Of a stretch of DNA of 64,000 nucleotides, positions 46,069 to 53,820 are shown piece by piece. The DNA is from Cystobacter fuscus (GTDB taxonomy: Bacteria > Myxococcota > Myxococcia > Myxococcales > Myxococcaceae). Position 1 is the stretch's first letter. Every line of letters starts with the position of its first letter. The translations under genes and the position numbers were made by a program. The notes under the pieces were generated by a model that made no database searches, was not told the DNA's origin, and saw nothing but the letters and a program-made list of their open reading frames with translations. The stretch covers positions 2,108,001-2,172,000 of the forward strand of contig NZ_CP022098.1 in the NCBI RefSeq assembly GCF_002305875.1, given 5' to 3'.

Positions 46069-47541
46069 TCAATGAGGAGGCGGTGGAGCGGCCCGGGGGA
46101 GGGTGAGCTCGAAACAGGTCACGCCCGGCGTGGGGACCAGGCGCAGGTCGCCGCCGTGGGCCCGGGCGATCTTGCGCGACAGGGGCAGGCCCAGGCCCGT
46201 GCCCTTCTGCCGGGTGGTGAAGAAGGGCTCGAAGATGCGCTCGCGTTCGGCCTCGGGCACGCCCCCGCCCGGGTCCTCGACGCGGATGGTGTAGTGGGGG
46301 CCCTCGCCGCGGCCCGTCACCCGCACGAGGCCCCCGGGAGGGGTGGCCTGCACGGCGTTCTTCACCAGGTTCACCACCGCGGCCGTCAACAGGCTGCCAT
46401 CGGCTTCCAGCACGGCCTCCTCGGCGTCCACGCGCACCTCCACCTGCCGCGCCGCCGCGTCCGAGGTGAGCAGGCCCCTCGCTTCCCAGAGCAGCTCCGA
46501 GGCCGCCACGCTCGCGCGCGAGAGCGGCTGCTCGCGGGCGAAGGCGAGGAAGTCCTCGACGATGCGCTGCAGGTAGTCCACCTCGTGCTGGATGCGCGCC
46601 ACGTGCCCGGCGGCCTCCTGGGTGGCGCCCGCCTCGAGGTCCTCGGTGAGCAGGCCCGAGAAGAGCGAGATGCCGCCCAGGGGGTTGCGCACCTCGTGGG
46701 CCACGCCCGCGAGCATCAACTTGAGCTGCCGGTCGCGGCTCTCGAGCGCCCCGCGCATCACCTCCAGCTCGCGCGCCAGCACGCCAATCTCCCGGGTGGG
46801 CTCGGGGGGCACGGGGGTGGTCAGGTCCCCCCGGCCGATGCGCAGCGCCGAGTCCATGAGCCGGCTCAAGGGCCGGGCGAGCCCACGCGCGGTGAAGAGC
46901 GCCACGAGCGCGAGCACTCCGAGTGCGCCCGCGCTCGCCGCCGCGAAGCCCCGGGACAGGCGCGCGAGCGGGCCGAAGAAGGCGGCGCTGCCTTCCACCG
47001 CCACGGCGCCCACCACCTCGCCCTCGCGGCGCACGGGCGCGTAGCCCGTCTTGTAGAGCTGGCCGTCGGAGCCCTGGAAGAGGACCTGGCTCGCGGCGCG
47101 CTGCCCGGAGAAGACGCGGGAGAGCTCGAGCCGATCCCGGGCGAGCTCGGGGACCTCGGTGCCCACGGGGAGGCCACCGCCCACGTCGGCGCGCACCTGG
47201 CCGCGGGTGTCCACGACGTACACGCGGCGCACGCCGCTGGCGTCACGCACGTCGGTGAGCAGACGCACGAGGTTGCGCCACGTGCGCGTGCCGGTGGTGT
47301 CGTCCCCCGGCTCGATGGTGAGCATGCGCTCGCCGCTCACCTGGGTGGCGGTGGCCGCGGCGATGGCGGTGAGGCTCGTGCCCAGCTCGTCCTCGAGGAT
47401 GCCGCGGGCGAGCGCGTAGACGGCCGTGCCGGTGAGGGCGAGGAAGAGCAGGGTGGGCAGGAGGAAGGCCACGAGCAGGCGCGCCGAGAGCGAGCCGAGC
47501 GCGTCCGACAGCCGGGTGGTGAGCGGGGTCCAGGGGGCCAT
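46069..47541 (-). CDS. Membrane-bound HAMP sensor histidine kinase
   Basis: A 490-residue kinase. It has a first transmembrane helix (about 20-42; LLVAFLLPTLLFLALTGTAV), a periplasmic dCache/sCache-like sensor (45-195; VRRVYVVDTRGQVRADVGGG), and a second helix (200-220; AGALGVLALVALFTARGLA). A HAMP linker (220-270; PLSRLMDSALRIGRGDLTTP) leads to HisKA with His282 in LAGVAHEVRNPLGGISLFSG and HATPase (NLVKNAVQATPPGG, KGTGLGLPLSRKIARAHGG). The H-box EVRNPL and overall layout are those of NtrB-type kinases that act on sigma-54 regulators, so the orphan NtrC-type regulator at 38823 is a reasonable partner. Transcription is independent of its neighbours. Confidence 0.93.
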   Translation of the reverse strand: MAPWTPLTTRLSDALGSLSARLLVAFLLPTLLFLALTGTAVYALARGILEDELGTSLTAIAAATATQVSGERMLTIEPGDDTTGTRTWRNLVRLLTDVRDASGVRRVYVVDTRGQVRADVGGGLPVGTEVPELARDRLELSRVFSGQRAASQVLFQGSDGQLYKTGYAPVRREGEVVGAVAVEGSAAFFGPLARLSRGFAAASAGALGVLALVALFTARGLARPLSRLMDSALRIGRGDLTTPVPPEPTREIGVLARELEVMRGALESRDRQLKLMLAGVAHEVRNPLGGISLFSGLLTEDLEAGATQEAAGHVARIQHEVDYLQRIVEDFLAFAREQPLSRASVAASELLWEARGLLTSDAAARQVEVRVDAEEAVLEADGSLLTAAVVNLVKNAVQATPPGGLVRVTGRGEGPHYTIRVEDPGGGVPEAERERIFEPFFTTRQKGTGLGLPLSRKIARAHGGDLRLVPTPGVTCFELTLPRAAPPPPH

Positions 47542-47572
47542 GGGCGGACCCTCAGTCTACTCACGGCGGGGC

Positions 47573-48136
47573 TCAGACCTCGATGAAGCGGATACCACCC
47601 ACCTGCTCGTCTTCCAGCGCCTGCTTGAGACGCTCGGAGACGAGCAGGACGGAACTCCAACCCCTGGGCCGGAAGATGTCCGAATCACCCGCCTGGGATG
47701 GGTTGATGCGCAGTCCCCTGACGAGGCGGTAGTCACCTGTCCTGTCGGGCGCTCCATCCTCGGGTCTCCAGTATTCCACCCGCTCGCACCGGGCATCGTC
47801 GATGCAGGAAATGACGCGCAGGGTGTTGACGATGAAATAGGACTCCATCCGCCCTGATACCTCGACCGGGAGGAACTGTACTTGTTGCTGGAAACCGAGG
47901 CGCTCGAAGAGGGTGACGAGCCGCGAGTGAATGATGGGGATGCTGAGCGTGGTGAAGCTGAAGTCGAGCGCACGCCCTGGGGCTGCTTGGACTATTCGGG
48001 GTGTCCTCACCAGCGCGATGGGCTGCCCACCGAAGAATTGCCAGGGGTCGAGATCCTCGCCATTCTCGTCGATGGGCTCTGCCAGGACCCACTGGTCGCG
48101 GATGCGCGAGTCGAAGAACAATTCATGAAATCTCAT
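47573..48136 (-). CDS. Imm11-type immunity protein
   Basis: A 187-residue soluble protein. Segments MRFHELFFDSRIRDQWVLAE, LDFSFTTLSIPIIHSRLVTL, VQFLPVEV and VLLVSERLKQALEDEQVGGI fit the Imm11 (DUF1629-like) fold remembered from immunity proteins next to lipoprotein toxins in myxobacteria; the final LKxALExxxxxGIxF pattern is the strongest hint. It follows the SitA5-like toxin gene on the same strand. A TTG at 48151 would overlap the toxin stop (TTGA) and add five residues; ATG 48136 is preferred. It should neutralise the neighbouring nuclease toxin in the cytoplasm. Confidence 0.8.
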   Translation of the reverse strand: MRFHELFFDSRIRDQWVLAEPIDENGEDLDPWQFFGGQPIALVRTPRIVQAAPGRALDFSFTTLSIPIIHSRLVTLFERLGFQQQVQFLPVEVSGRMESYFIVNTLRVISCIDDARCERVEYWRPEDGAPDRTGDYRLVRGLRINPSQAGDSDIFRPRGWSSVLLVSERLKQALEDEQVGGIRFIEV

Positions 48137-48147
48137 GTCCGCCCATC

Positions 48148-49524
48148 TCAATCACTGGTTTTCGTCGTCAGCCCGTGGAGTTGCGTGCCAGGAGTGCAGA
48201 CCTCATTCGCGATCCGCGTGAGTTCCGCCAACAGTCTGGCCCTGCATTGCTGTTGCGGTTTGCAGAACCTGAGAGCGTCTTCGAGACGTCTGAAGACCTC
48301 TACGTGGTATTCTTCGGGGTGAGGTCCGAAGTGGCCCAGCAGGTTCACTTTGTTCGCATCGTCGTCGAGACCCATTCCCGCCCTGGCGAAGAGCTTCTCG
48401 AAGCGCGGTGTCCAGGGGCCACCCCGCACATGGGACTCATCATTCTTGTTGGTGGCAAGGTGGTGGCGCGAGTACCCGGGCGTTTTATCTGGGAGTTCCT
48501 TGCAGGCACTGCGCAGGGCAGCACTGGCTGTACCAGCGACCGTACCCGTGACGAGAAGTGTGCCCTCGGTTGTATTGGCCTGGGCGAGGGTGACGTTGCT
48601 CCAGTTGTAGCCTCCTGGCAGGGCCAATCGGCGGGGCCAGAGCCTCCCCAATCCACCTTGAGGAATTCGCACGCTCTTGCCGACACCCCGCATCGCCACG
48701 AAGGCGAGGATGCGGAGCCCGGCGCCTCCCAGATACCTGCCAAAGTGCTCGGAGGCGGCCTCGACTTCCTTCAAGCTTCGAGCATCACGGGTGCCTTCAT
48801 AAAGGCGGAAGGCCATCAGACCGAAGTGGGTGAGTTCCGCGAAGGAGAAGAGGGTGAGGAGCACCACGGTCACGGAGGCGGCGAACGCCTTGGTGAAGAG
48901 GGGCTCGGGGGCCGCCCAGGCAATGCCATACAGGACGAGGGCCGTGACCATGCTGGCAAGGAAGGCCGGATCCGTTACGAGTGTCTCGAATCCCTCTTTC
49001 ATCCCTTGGGGCATGTACCGGGGCGACAGGCGCAGTGCCATGAGAAGCGGACTATTTTCCAGGCATGGCGGTAGGGGAAAAAGCGCTTCGCCATAGCGAA
49101 TAGTGAACTGCTCGCGCAGTGTGCGCTCCATCGGGGAGGGCCGAGACAAGCCAGAGGAGGACGCAAATGGGTCGCCCAGAACAGGCTGTTGGGTGGCATG
49201 GCCTTGGAGTTCAGCGCAGAGCCCGATCCCTGCTCTTCGAAGCAGCTCGGGTTTCAAGCTGGAGAGATCCTCATGGAACTGGGCGAGCACCCTACGGGCG
49301 TCTTCCGATGAGAACCGCTGGAGGGATGGTTCCTCGGGCAGCGGAGGGAAGGTGAGCAGGAGCCTGCCATCTGGCAGTGAGGTGACGCGGATGGTTCCCT
49401 CTGACACGGTACCTCGAGGGGCGGGCGAGGGAGACTCGTCGAGGGTGACGCACGCGGAGACAAGCATCAGGCTCAGCGCTACGGGCAGGTGCGCAACCAG
49501 AGGTCCCTTTCTCGTCTCGAGCAT
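48148..49524 (-). CDS. SitA5-like lipoprotein polymorphic toxin with a C-terminal HH nuclease domain
   Basis: A 458-residue lipoprotein. The signal peptide ends in LMLVSAC (Cys25). A long N-terminal region has two hydrophobic segments (about 172-190 MVTALVLYGIAWAAPEPLF and 195-215 AASVTVVLLTLFSFAELTHF). The C-terminal domain carries YSRHHLATNKNDE (His354, His355), GGPWTPRFEKLFARAGMGLD and HFGPHPEEYHVEVFRRLEDA, matching the AHH/HNH nuclease domain of myxobacterial SitA5 toxins as I remember them, with Arg replacing the Ala of AHH. SitA lipoproteins pass between kin cells by TraA-dependent outer-membrane exchange and kill recipients lacking immunity. GAGGAGGAA precedes the ATG at 49524. The immunity gene follows directly. 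Confidence 0.85.
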   Translation of the reverse strand: MLETRKGPLVAHLPVALSLMLVSACVTLDESPSPAPRGTVSEGTIRVTSLPDGRLLLTFPPLPEEPSLQRFSSEDARRVLAQFHEDLSSLKPELLRRAGIGLCAELQGHATQQPVLGDPFASSSGLSRPSPMERTLREQFTIRYGEALFPLPPCLENSPLLMALRLSPRYMPQGMKEGFETLVTDPAFLASMVTALVLYGIAWAAPEPLFTKAFAASVTVVLLTLFSFAELTHFGLMAFRLYEGTRDARSLKEVEAASEHFGRYLGGAGLRILAFVAMRGVGKSVRIPQGGLGRLWPRRLALPGGYNWSNVTLAQANTTEGTLLVTGTVAGTASAALRSACKELPDKTPGYSRHHLATNKNDESHVRGGPWTPRFEKLFARAGMGLDDDANKVNLLGHFGPHPEEYHVEVFRRLEDALRFCKPQQQCRARLLAELTRIANEVCTPGTQLHGLTTKTSD

Positions 49525-49706
49525 GGATGGTTCCTCCTCGAAGGATGGCCAGGAGCTTAGACGGCCGTGCCGGTAAGGTCGATCGCTGCGAGGTGGCACG
49601 TCACGAGCGAACCGGGTGTGTCCGGGAGTCGGATGGGGTGGTGAGGGAGGCTCCTACTCCAGCATTTGCTTCCCCCGCACCCGCGCCATGCTACGACGCG
49701 ACACGC

Positions 49707-50294
49707 ATGGAAATTTCCATCTATCAGGCCAGCATTCCCACCTTGCGCCTCATGCTGCGGAATCTGAGCCAGATCCTGCACAAGGCCGCCACCTTCGCCG
49801 AGAAGGAGCGGATGAGCCCGGAGTCGCTCCTGGAGCGGCGCCTCGCTCCAGACATGTTTCCTCTCTCGAGACAGGTGGAAATCATCGTCTCCGGCGTGAA
49901 GGGCTGTGCTGCCCGGCTGGCCGGCCGCATCGACCCGAACGATGAGTCCCCCGAGTTCGCGGTCTTCAACCGCGGCGCCGAGCAGTCCTTCGGAGAGCGA
50001 TTGACGTCATTCGCCGCTCTGCAGGCACTGATTCTGGGGGCGCTCGGCTATCTGGAGACCCTCTCGCGGGAGGAGATCGACGCCGCGCCAGAGGCGCCTG
50101 TCTCGGTGGCCAGGCCGGGAGAGGCTCGTGTCTTCGAGAATCCCCGGGCCTTCGTCCTCCAGTGTGTTCTGCCGAATCTCTATTTCCACGTGACCGTGGT
50201 GTACGCCTTGCTGAGATCGGCGGGAGTCACCCTCGGGAAACAGGACTACGAGGGCGCCCCGGTCTATCAGGTCGTGAATCGGCGCTTCCAGTGA
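49707..50294 (+). CDS. DUF1993 family protein
   Basis: A 195-residue protein. The hallmarks are IPTLRLMLRNLSQILHKAAT, LLERRLAPDMFPLSRQVEII, AARLAGRIDPNDE and a C-terminal LPNLYFHVTVVYALLRSAGV. From memory this is DUF1993, a DinB-like four-helix-bundle family whose role is unknown; the His of YFHVTV would be a metal-ligand candidate. The ATG at 49707 gives the standard start; the open frame upstream is toxin-gene antisense. The last 30 bases, including the stop, are repeated at 51783-51812 beyond the collagen-like gene. It ends three bases before the convergent collagen-like lipoprotein gene. Confidence 0.88.
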   Translation: MEISIYQASIPTLRLMLRNLSQILHKAATFAEKERMSPESLLERRLAPDMFPLSRQVEIIVSGVKGCAARLAGRIDPNDESPEFAVFNRGAEQSFGERLTSFAALQALILGALGYLETLSREEIDAAPEAPVSVARPGEARVFENPRAFVLQCVLPNLYFHVTVVYALLRSAGVTLGKQDYEGAPVYQVVNRRFQ

Positions 50295-50295
50295 C
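50266..50295. repeat. 30-bp direct repeat, left copy (DUF1993 3' end)
   Basis: Starts ATCAGGTCGTGAATCGG and ends CCAGTGAC; 28 of 30 bases are identical to 51783-51812. It contains the final codons and stop of the DUF1993 gene. The two copies flank the collagen-like lipoprotein gene. Confidence 0.8.
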
Positions 50296-50297
50296 TC

Positions 50298-51575
50298 TCA
50301 GGGGCAGGTGACGGGCGCGAAGCTCGGGCCGTAGTCGTTGAAGCAGGTATAGGCCCCGGAGGAGGCACTGGCGTCGGACTCCTGCGTGACGGAGCCCTTG
50401 AGCTGCGAACCCGCGATGCGGATGTTCACATACCTCGCGCGGTGGACACTGACGGAAGCGCCCTCGATGGTGGAGCCGTGGACGGAGACGGTGCGGAAAA
50501 CACCGTGGGTGTTGTAGTCCGTGGACGAGGAGAGGCCCTCGTTGCTCGTCGTCGCGCCCGTGGCCATCAGGGTGCTGTGGCGCACGGTGCCATTGCCCTC
50601 GCCAACGAAAAAGCCAGTGGCGCTGGTGCCGCCGCGGCCCAGGGCCTCGACGTCGGCGAGCGTCATGTCACCATCCGTGTAGATGCCCCAATTCTCGGTG
50701 GCCCCCTGAGCGGTGGCGTTCACGTCACGCAGGACCACGGAGCCCCCCGCCGTGTAGATGCCGACGCCCTGTGTGCCTCCCTTTGCCTCGGCCTCGGAGT
50801 CGTGCAGGCGGAGGTTGCAGTCGCGGCAGCGAAAGGCATTGGCGTAACCGCGGCTGGACGCGGAGGCGCGCACGCGCTCGAACGTGCCCCGTGCCCCCTT
50901 GAGATAGATGGCGACGGCGTCGAAGGTGTCGCTGCTCGCGGTGGCCACGAGATCGTGGAAGGCGAAGGAGTCCGCCTCACTGTAGAGGGCGAAGGCGTTG
51001 CCGCCCCCTCCCGTGTTCTGCACGGTGAGCGCGCTCACGAACGAACCCGCGACCCCCACCAGCGTGCCGCCGTTCGACTCACCGACATGGGAGCGCACGA
51101 AGGTGACCTCCGGGCCCGAGCCTTCCAGGGAGATCCCCGGCTTGAGGCGCAGGGGAGTTGCTTCGAGGTCATAGGTTCCCGGCTCCAGCTTCACCCGCCA
51201 GGGTCCGCCACCCGTGATGCCCGCGATGGCGGCGCGCAAGGAGTTGCCACTGTCCACGTCGGAGGCCGCGGGACTCACCACCTTCGTGCGCACATACATC
51301 ACGCCCGGAGGGCCCATGGCACCTGGCTCGCCCTTGTCACCCTTCGGGCCCGGTGCTCCATCCTGGCCCCTGGCACCTGGCTCGCCGCTGTCTCCCTTCG
51401 GGCCCGGTGCTCCATCCTGGCCCCTGGCACCCGGCTCGCCGCTGTCCCCCTTCGGGCCCGGTACTCCATCCTGGCCCGCGGAACCGGGCTCCCCCCGAGG
51501 ACCCGTGGAGGGATTGGTGCATGCAACGAGGAATCCGAGCAGAGCGGCGGAAAGACCAGCAGCGATGAATCTCAT
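50298..51575 (-). CDS. Collagen-like lipoprotein with a parallel beta-helix domain
   Basis: A 425-residue lipoprotein. The signal peptide ends in LGFLVAC (Cys19). Residues 25-91 are an unbroken run of more than 20 Gly-X-Y triplets ([20 protein letters not shown]), rich in Pro at X/Y and with Lys-Gly-Asp/Glu pairs that stabilise trimers. Residues about 95-400 form a right-handed parallel beta-helix: recurring short turns such as [40 protein letters not shown] and [18 protein letters not shown]. The architecture, a trimeric stalk carrying a pectate-lyase-like head, suggests a surface adhesin or polysaccharide-binding fibre. GGAGG lies six bases before the ATG. It is flanked by 30-bp direct repeats, which suggests acquisition as a unit. 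Confidence 0.9.
   Translation of the reverse strand: MRFIAAGLSAALLGFLVACTNPSTGPRGEPGSAGQDGVPGPKGDSGEPGARGQDGAPGPKGDSGEPGARGQDGAPGPKGDKGEPGAMGPPGVMYVRTKVVSPAASDVDSGNSLRAAIAGITGGGPWRVKLEPGTYDLEATPLRLKPGISLEGSGPEVTFVRSHVGESNGGTLVGVAGSFVSALTVQNTGGGGNAFALYSEADSFAFHDLVATASSDTFDAVAIYLKGARGTFERVRASASSRGYANAFRCRDCNLRLHDSEAEAKGGTQGVGIYTAGGSVVLRDVNATAQGATENWGIYTDGDMTLADVEALGRGGTSATGFFVGEGNGTVRHSTLMATGATTSNEGLSSSTDYNTHGVFRTVSVHGSTIEGASVSVHRARYVNIRIAGSQLKGSVTQESDASASSGAYTCFNDYGPSFAPVTCP
51315..51476 (-). repeat. Three tandem 54-bp repeats encoding 18-residue collagen units
   Basis: Residues 34-87 of the collagen-like lipoprotein are three copies of GQDG(V/A)PGPKGD(S/K)GEPGA(R/M). The nucleotide copies are nearly identical, so copy number can change by slippage and alter the stalk length. 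Confidence 0.88.
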
Positions 51576-51782
51576 GACGAGCCTCCAGGGAGGAACGGCG
51601 GGAAGCGGCGTTCTCTAACACAGCGCAGTTCCAGCTACTATCTGGTCGAGGCCCCGCGATTTCGTTGCCCTGGTGCGCACCGACAGAGGTGGGATCGGGC
51701 GCGTTTTCGCGTGATTGAAGTAGGACTTCCTCGAGGTCCGAACGTGCATACTCGGCGGCCTGAGCATGAAGAAAAGGAGTCC

Positions 51783-51812
51783 ATCAGGTCGTGAATCGGT
51801 GCTCCCAGTGAC
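51783..51812. repeat. 30-bp direct repeat, right copy
   Basis: 28 of 30 bases are identical to 50266-50295. It overlaps the last codons of the minus-strand DUF3396 gene. The 170 bases on its left show no other similarity to the DUF1993 gene and hold nothing recognisable. Confidence 0.8.
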
Positions 51813-52725
51813 GCAGTTGCTCCAGGGAGAAGCTGAACCAGCCTGGTTTCTCCTGATGCAGAAAGGGCTCCAGCACCCGGGTCAGGGCCCGATACGGATG
51901 TAGCTCGCTCTTCCGTTCCACTTCCCCTGTCGTTGGTTCCGCCCCGAGCGCCACCAGAACCTTTCCTTTCCCGAGTTCTTCGACGGAGACCTGGGGTGAA
52001 TCGAGTTGCTGGCGAAGACGGTCCGCGCCTCCGAGTTGTCCGAGCAGCGGCTGTCCGTAGAAGTTCAACCAATACGCCCCGCGAACCCGTGTGCCGAGTT
52101 CCATGGACGCGTCGCTCAGGTCATGCACATCCAGACCCGGGTAGCGGAAGCAATTTTCGTGTACCGCACGGACGACGTCTCGGAACCTGAAAAGGTAGTT
52201 GAAGGCGAGACTGACATAGCCTGAGTTGATGGGAAGCTCGCGAGCCATCGCCACGGCCATGTCCCTGACCCGCGAGGGGCCCTTCTCCTCCAGGTACTCC
52301 GTGGGCAACCAGAAGGACAGTGCGCTAACGGTTTGTGACCGAGCAGGGCGTTCGAGGGTGGCGCGTTGTCTGCCGTAGTACTCGACATGGAATCCACCCA
52401 CCTGGTTTTCATGCTCTTCCAATTGGAGGAGGCAACTGATGGGGTCGCTCAATTTCCTTCGAACGCTTGCCCACTGCACACTGTCGAGTGGTCGCATGAC
52501 CGTCTCAATGCCCTCTTCATCGGGATCGTCGTCCCTTTCTGGCTCCAGGGACCAGCCCAGCTTCTCGGGTCCTACCGCATCGAGATAGATGTCCAGGGCG
52601 CGTATGACGGCTTGTGCTATCGCATCGTGCGAGTGCCGCATGAAAAAGCAGAGGACCAGCCCCTCTCGGAGCATCAATGGGCCATGCTCGTCGTACCGTC
52701 TGATTCGCGGATAGCGATTGCTCAT
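51784..52725 (-). CDS. DUF3396 (type VI immunity family) protein
   Basis: A 313-residue soluble protein. It begins MSNRYPRIRRYDEHGPLMLR and contains LVLCFFMRHSHDAIAQAVIR, LPTEYLEEKGPSRVRDMAVA, PINSGYVSLAFNYL, RYPGLDVHDL and GAYWLNFYGQPLLGQLGG. This series matches DUF3396, now called the type VI immunity family, as I remember it; the GYVSLAF and WLNFYG blocks are typical. The ATG at 52725 overlaps the stop of the upstream nuclease-like gene (ATGA). The C-terminus HWEHRFTT is encoded inside the 30-bp direct repeat, so its end may have been replaced during recombination. It probably protects against the neighbouring toxin. Confidence 0.85.
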   Translation of the reverse strand: MSNRYPRIRRYDEHGPLMLREGLVLCFFMRHSHDAIAQAVIRALDIYLDAVGPEKLGWSLEPERDDDPDEEGIETVMRPLDSVQWASVRRKLSDPISCLLQLEEHENQVGGFHVEYYGRQRATLERPARSQTVSALSFWLPTEYLEEKGPSRVRDMAVAMARELPINSGYVSLAFNYLFRFRDVVRAVHENCFRYPGLDVHDLSDASMELGTRVRGAYWLNFYGQPLLGQLGGADRLRQQLDSPQVSVEELGKGKVLVALGAEPTTGEVERKSELHPYRALTRVLEPFLHQEKPGWFSFSLEQLRHWEHRFTT

Positions 52726-53666
52726 CGGATGACGCCCTTCTTGCCGGGCGCGACACGCCCAGGCGGTACACCGAACGCTTCGTTGTATTGTTCTCCTTGT
52801 GTGCTGTCCCGATATGCGCCTTTTTCGTAGACACGCCATGTAGGAGGTTTGTCGTTTCCGCAGGGGAACTTGAAGTCGTAGACAAGCCGGGCTTGCGTTG
52901 GATCTCCTGAGTGGATGACGACATCCGGCTTCAACGTGCCCCTGAGTTCGTGTTTCCGCCCCTGCCGTATCAAGTGTTGTTCTTCTTCTGTGCTCACGAG
53001 CTTGAGCTTCCCCGTTAACGGATCGTACCGGTAGCGCTGCTCGATGCGGAATTGCCCCTTGATAAGCTTGCTGAGCTTCTCTTCGACACAGTTGGATGCT
53101 TCTTTGTGCTTCTCATTGCCCAACTGCATGGCTCGGGTCACTCGTTTCCCGTTGGCGTCTTTCCCCACCTCCTCGTTGCACCTGACGGAGTCGAGGATTT
53201 CGCCTTTGGGCCGTCTCGAATCGATGGTTCGATCCGCCAGATCCACACACTCCTCCATCACCCTGTCCAACTCCGCCTGTAGCTTCTCGAACTGGACGGC
53301 ATCGCTCATGTTGACCAACACCGCTGCCGTCCCAGTCGCCGCGACGGTCGCGACGGCGATCATTGGACCCTTGCTGCTGGAGGTCTTGACCTGTTGAGGG
53401 GTGGAGGAACTCCGGAAGGCCGTGCCTTCCACTGCCTCGATCCCGTCACATGCTTCAGGCTTCTCGGGGTGGTTCTTCACGCAGCAGCTATGGGTCGTAT
53501 CCGCGGGCGTGCAATTGGCGTCCGCGTAACAACCGTTGGTGCCCATGCTGGCGAGCAGGGTGACCAGGAATGCCGCCCGTGCCTCGCTCTTTCTGGTGGG
53601 GTGGGTTCGAGCATCCTCAGATTGAGTGCTGGTCCGTACCTTGGGAGCGTTGTGCCCTGTGGCCAT
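52722..53666 (-). CDS. Exported toxin candidate with a C-terminal PD-(D/E)xK nuclease domain
   Basis: A 314-residue protein. An N-terminal hydrophobic segment (AAFLVTLLASMGTNGC) may be a signal peptide with an imperfect lipobox (TNGC), preceded by a long polar leader. A second hydrophobic stretch lies near 100-120 (MIAVATVAATGTAAVLVNMS). The C-terminal 100 residues read RGTLKPDVVIHSGDP and LVYDFKFPCGNDKP, giving Asp248, then 15 residues, then Asp264-Phe-Lys266: the PD-(D/E)xK signature of restriction-type nucleases. A conserved-looking tail follows (YRDSTQGEQYNEAFG). The stop overlaps the DUF3396 immunity gene. I infer a contact- or exchange-delivered DNase. The start could also be GTG 53672. 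Confidence 0.8.
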   Translation of the reverse strand: MATGHNAPKVRTSTQSEDARTHPTRKSEARAAFLVTLLASMGTNGCYADANCTPADTTHSCCVKNHPEKPEACDGIEAVEGTAFRSSSTPQQVKTSSSKGPMIAVATVAATGTAAVLVNMSDAVQFEKLQAELDRVMEECVDLADRTIDSRRPKGEILDSVRCNEEVGKDANGKRVTRAMQLGNEKHKEASNCVEEKLSKLIKGQFRIEQRYRYDPLTGKLKLVSTEEEQHLIRQGRKHELRGTLKPDVVIHSGDPTQARLVYDFKFPCGNDKPPTWRVYEKGAYRDSTQGEQYNEAFGVPPGRVAPGKKGVIR

Positions 53667-53820
53667 GTGCACATGTTACCGCTCGGTTTCTGGTCCTGGC
53701 GGGTGAAATGGTGCGCCGGGTTGACTGGAGAGGTAACATGGTCGGCGTGATGTACCAGCACGGGCGAGCACAGCCGCTAGATAGGGATGGACTGTTGGAT
53801 TCGAGCGAGAGGATGCGCCG

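Noticed and set aside
51315-51476. Short regularly spaced repeats that could suggest a CRISPR array
   Set aside because: The units are contiguous 54-bp coding repeats without spacers and translate to Gly-X-Y collagen triplets.
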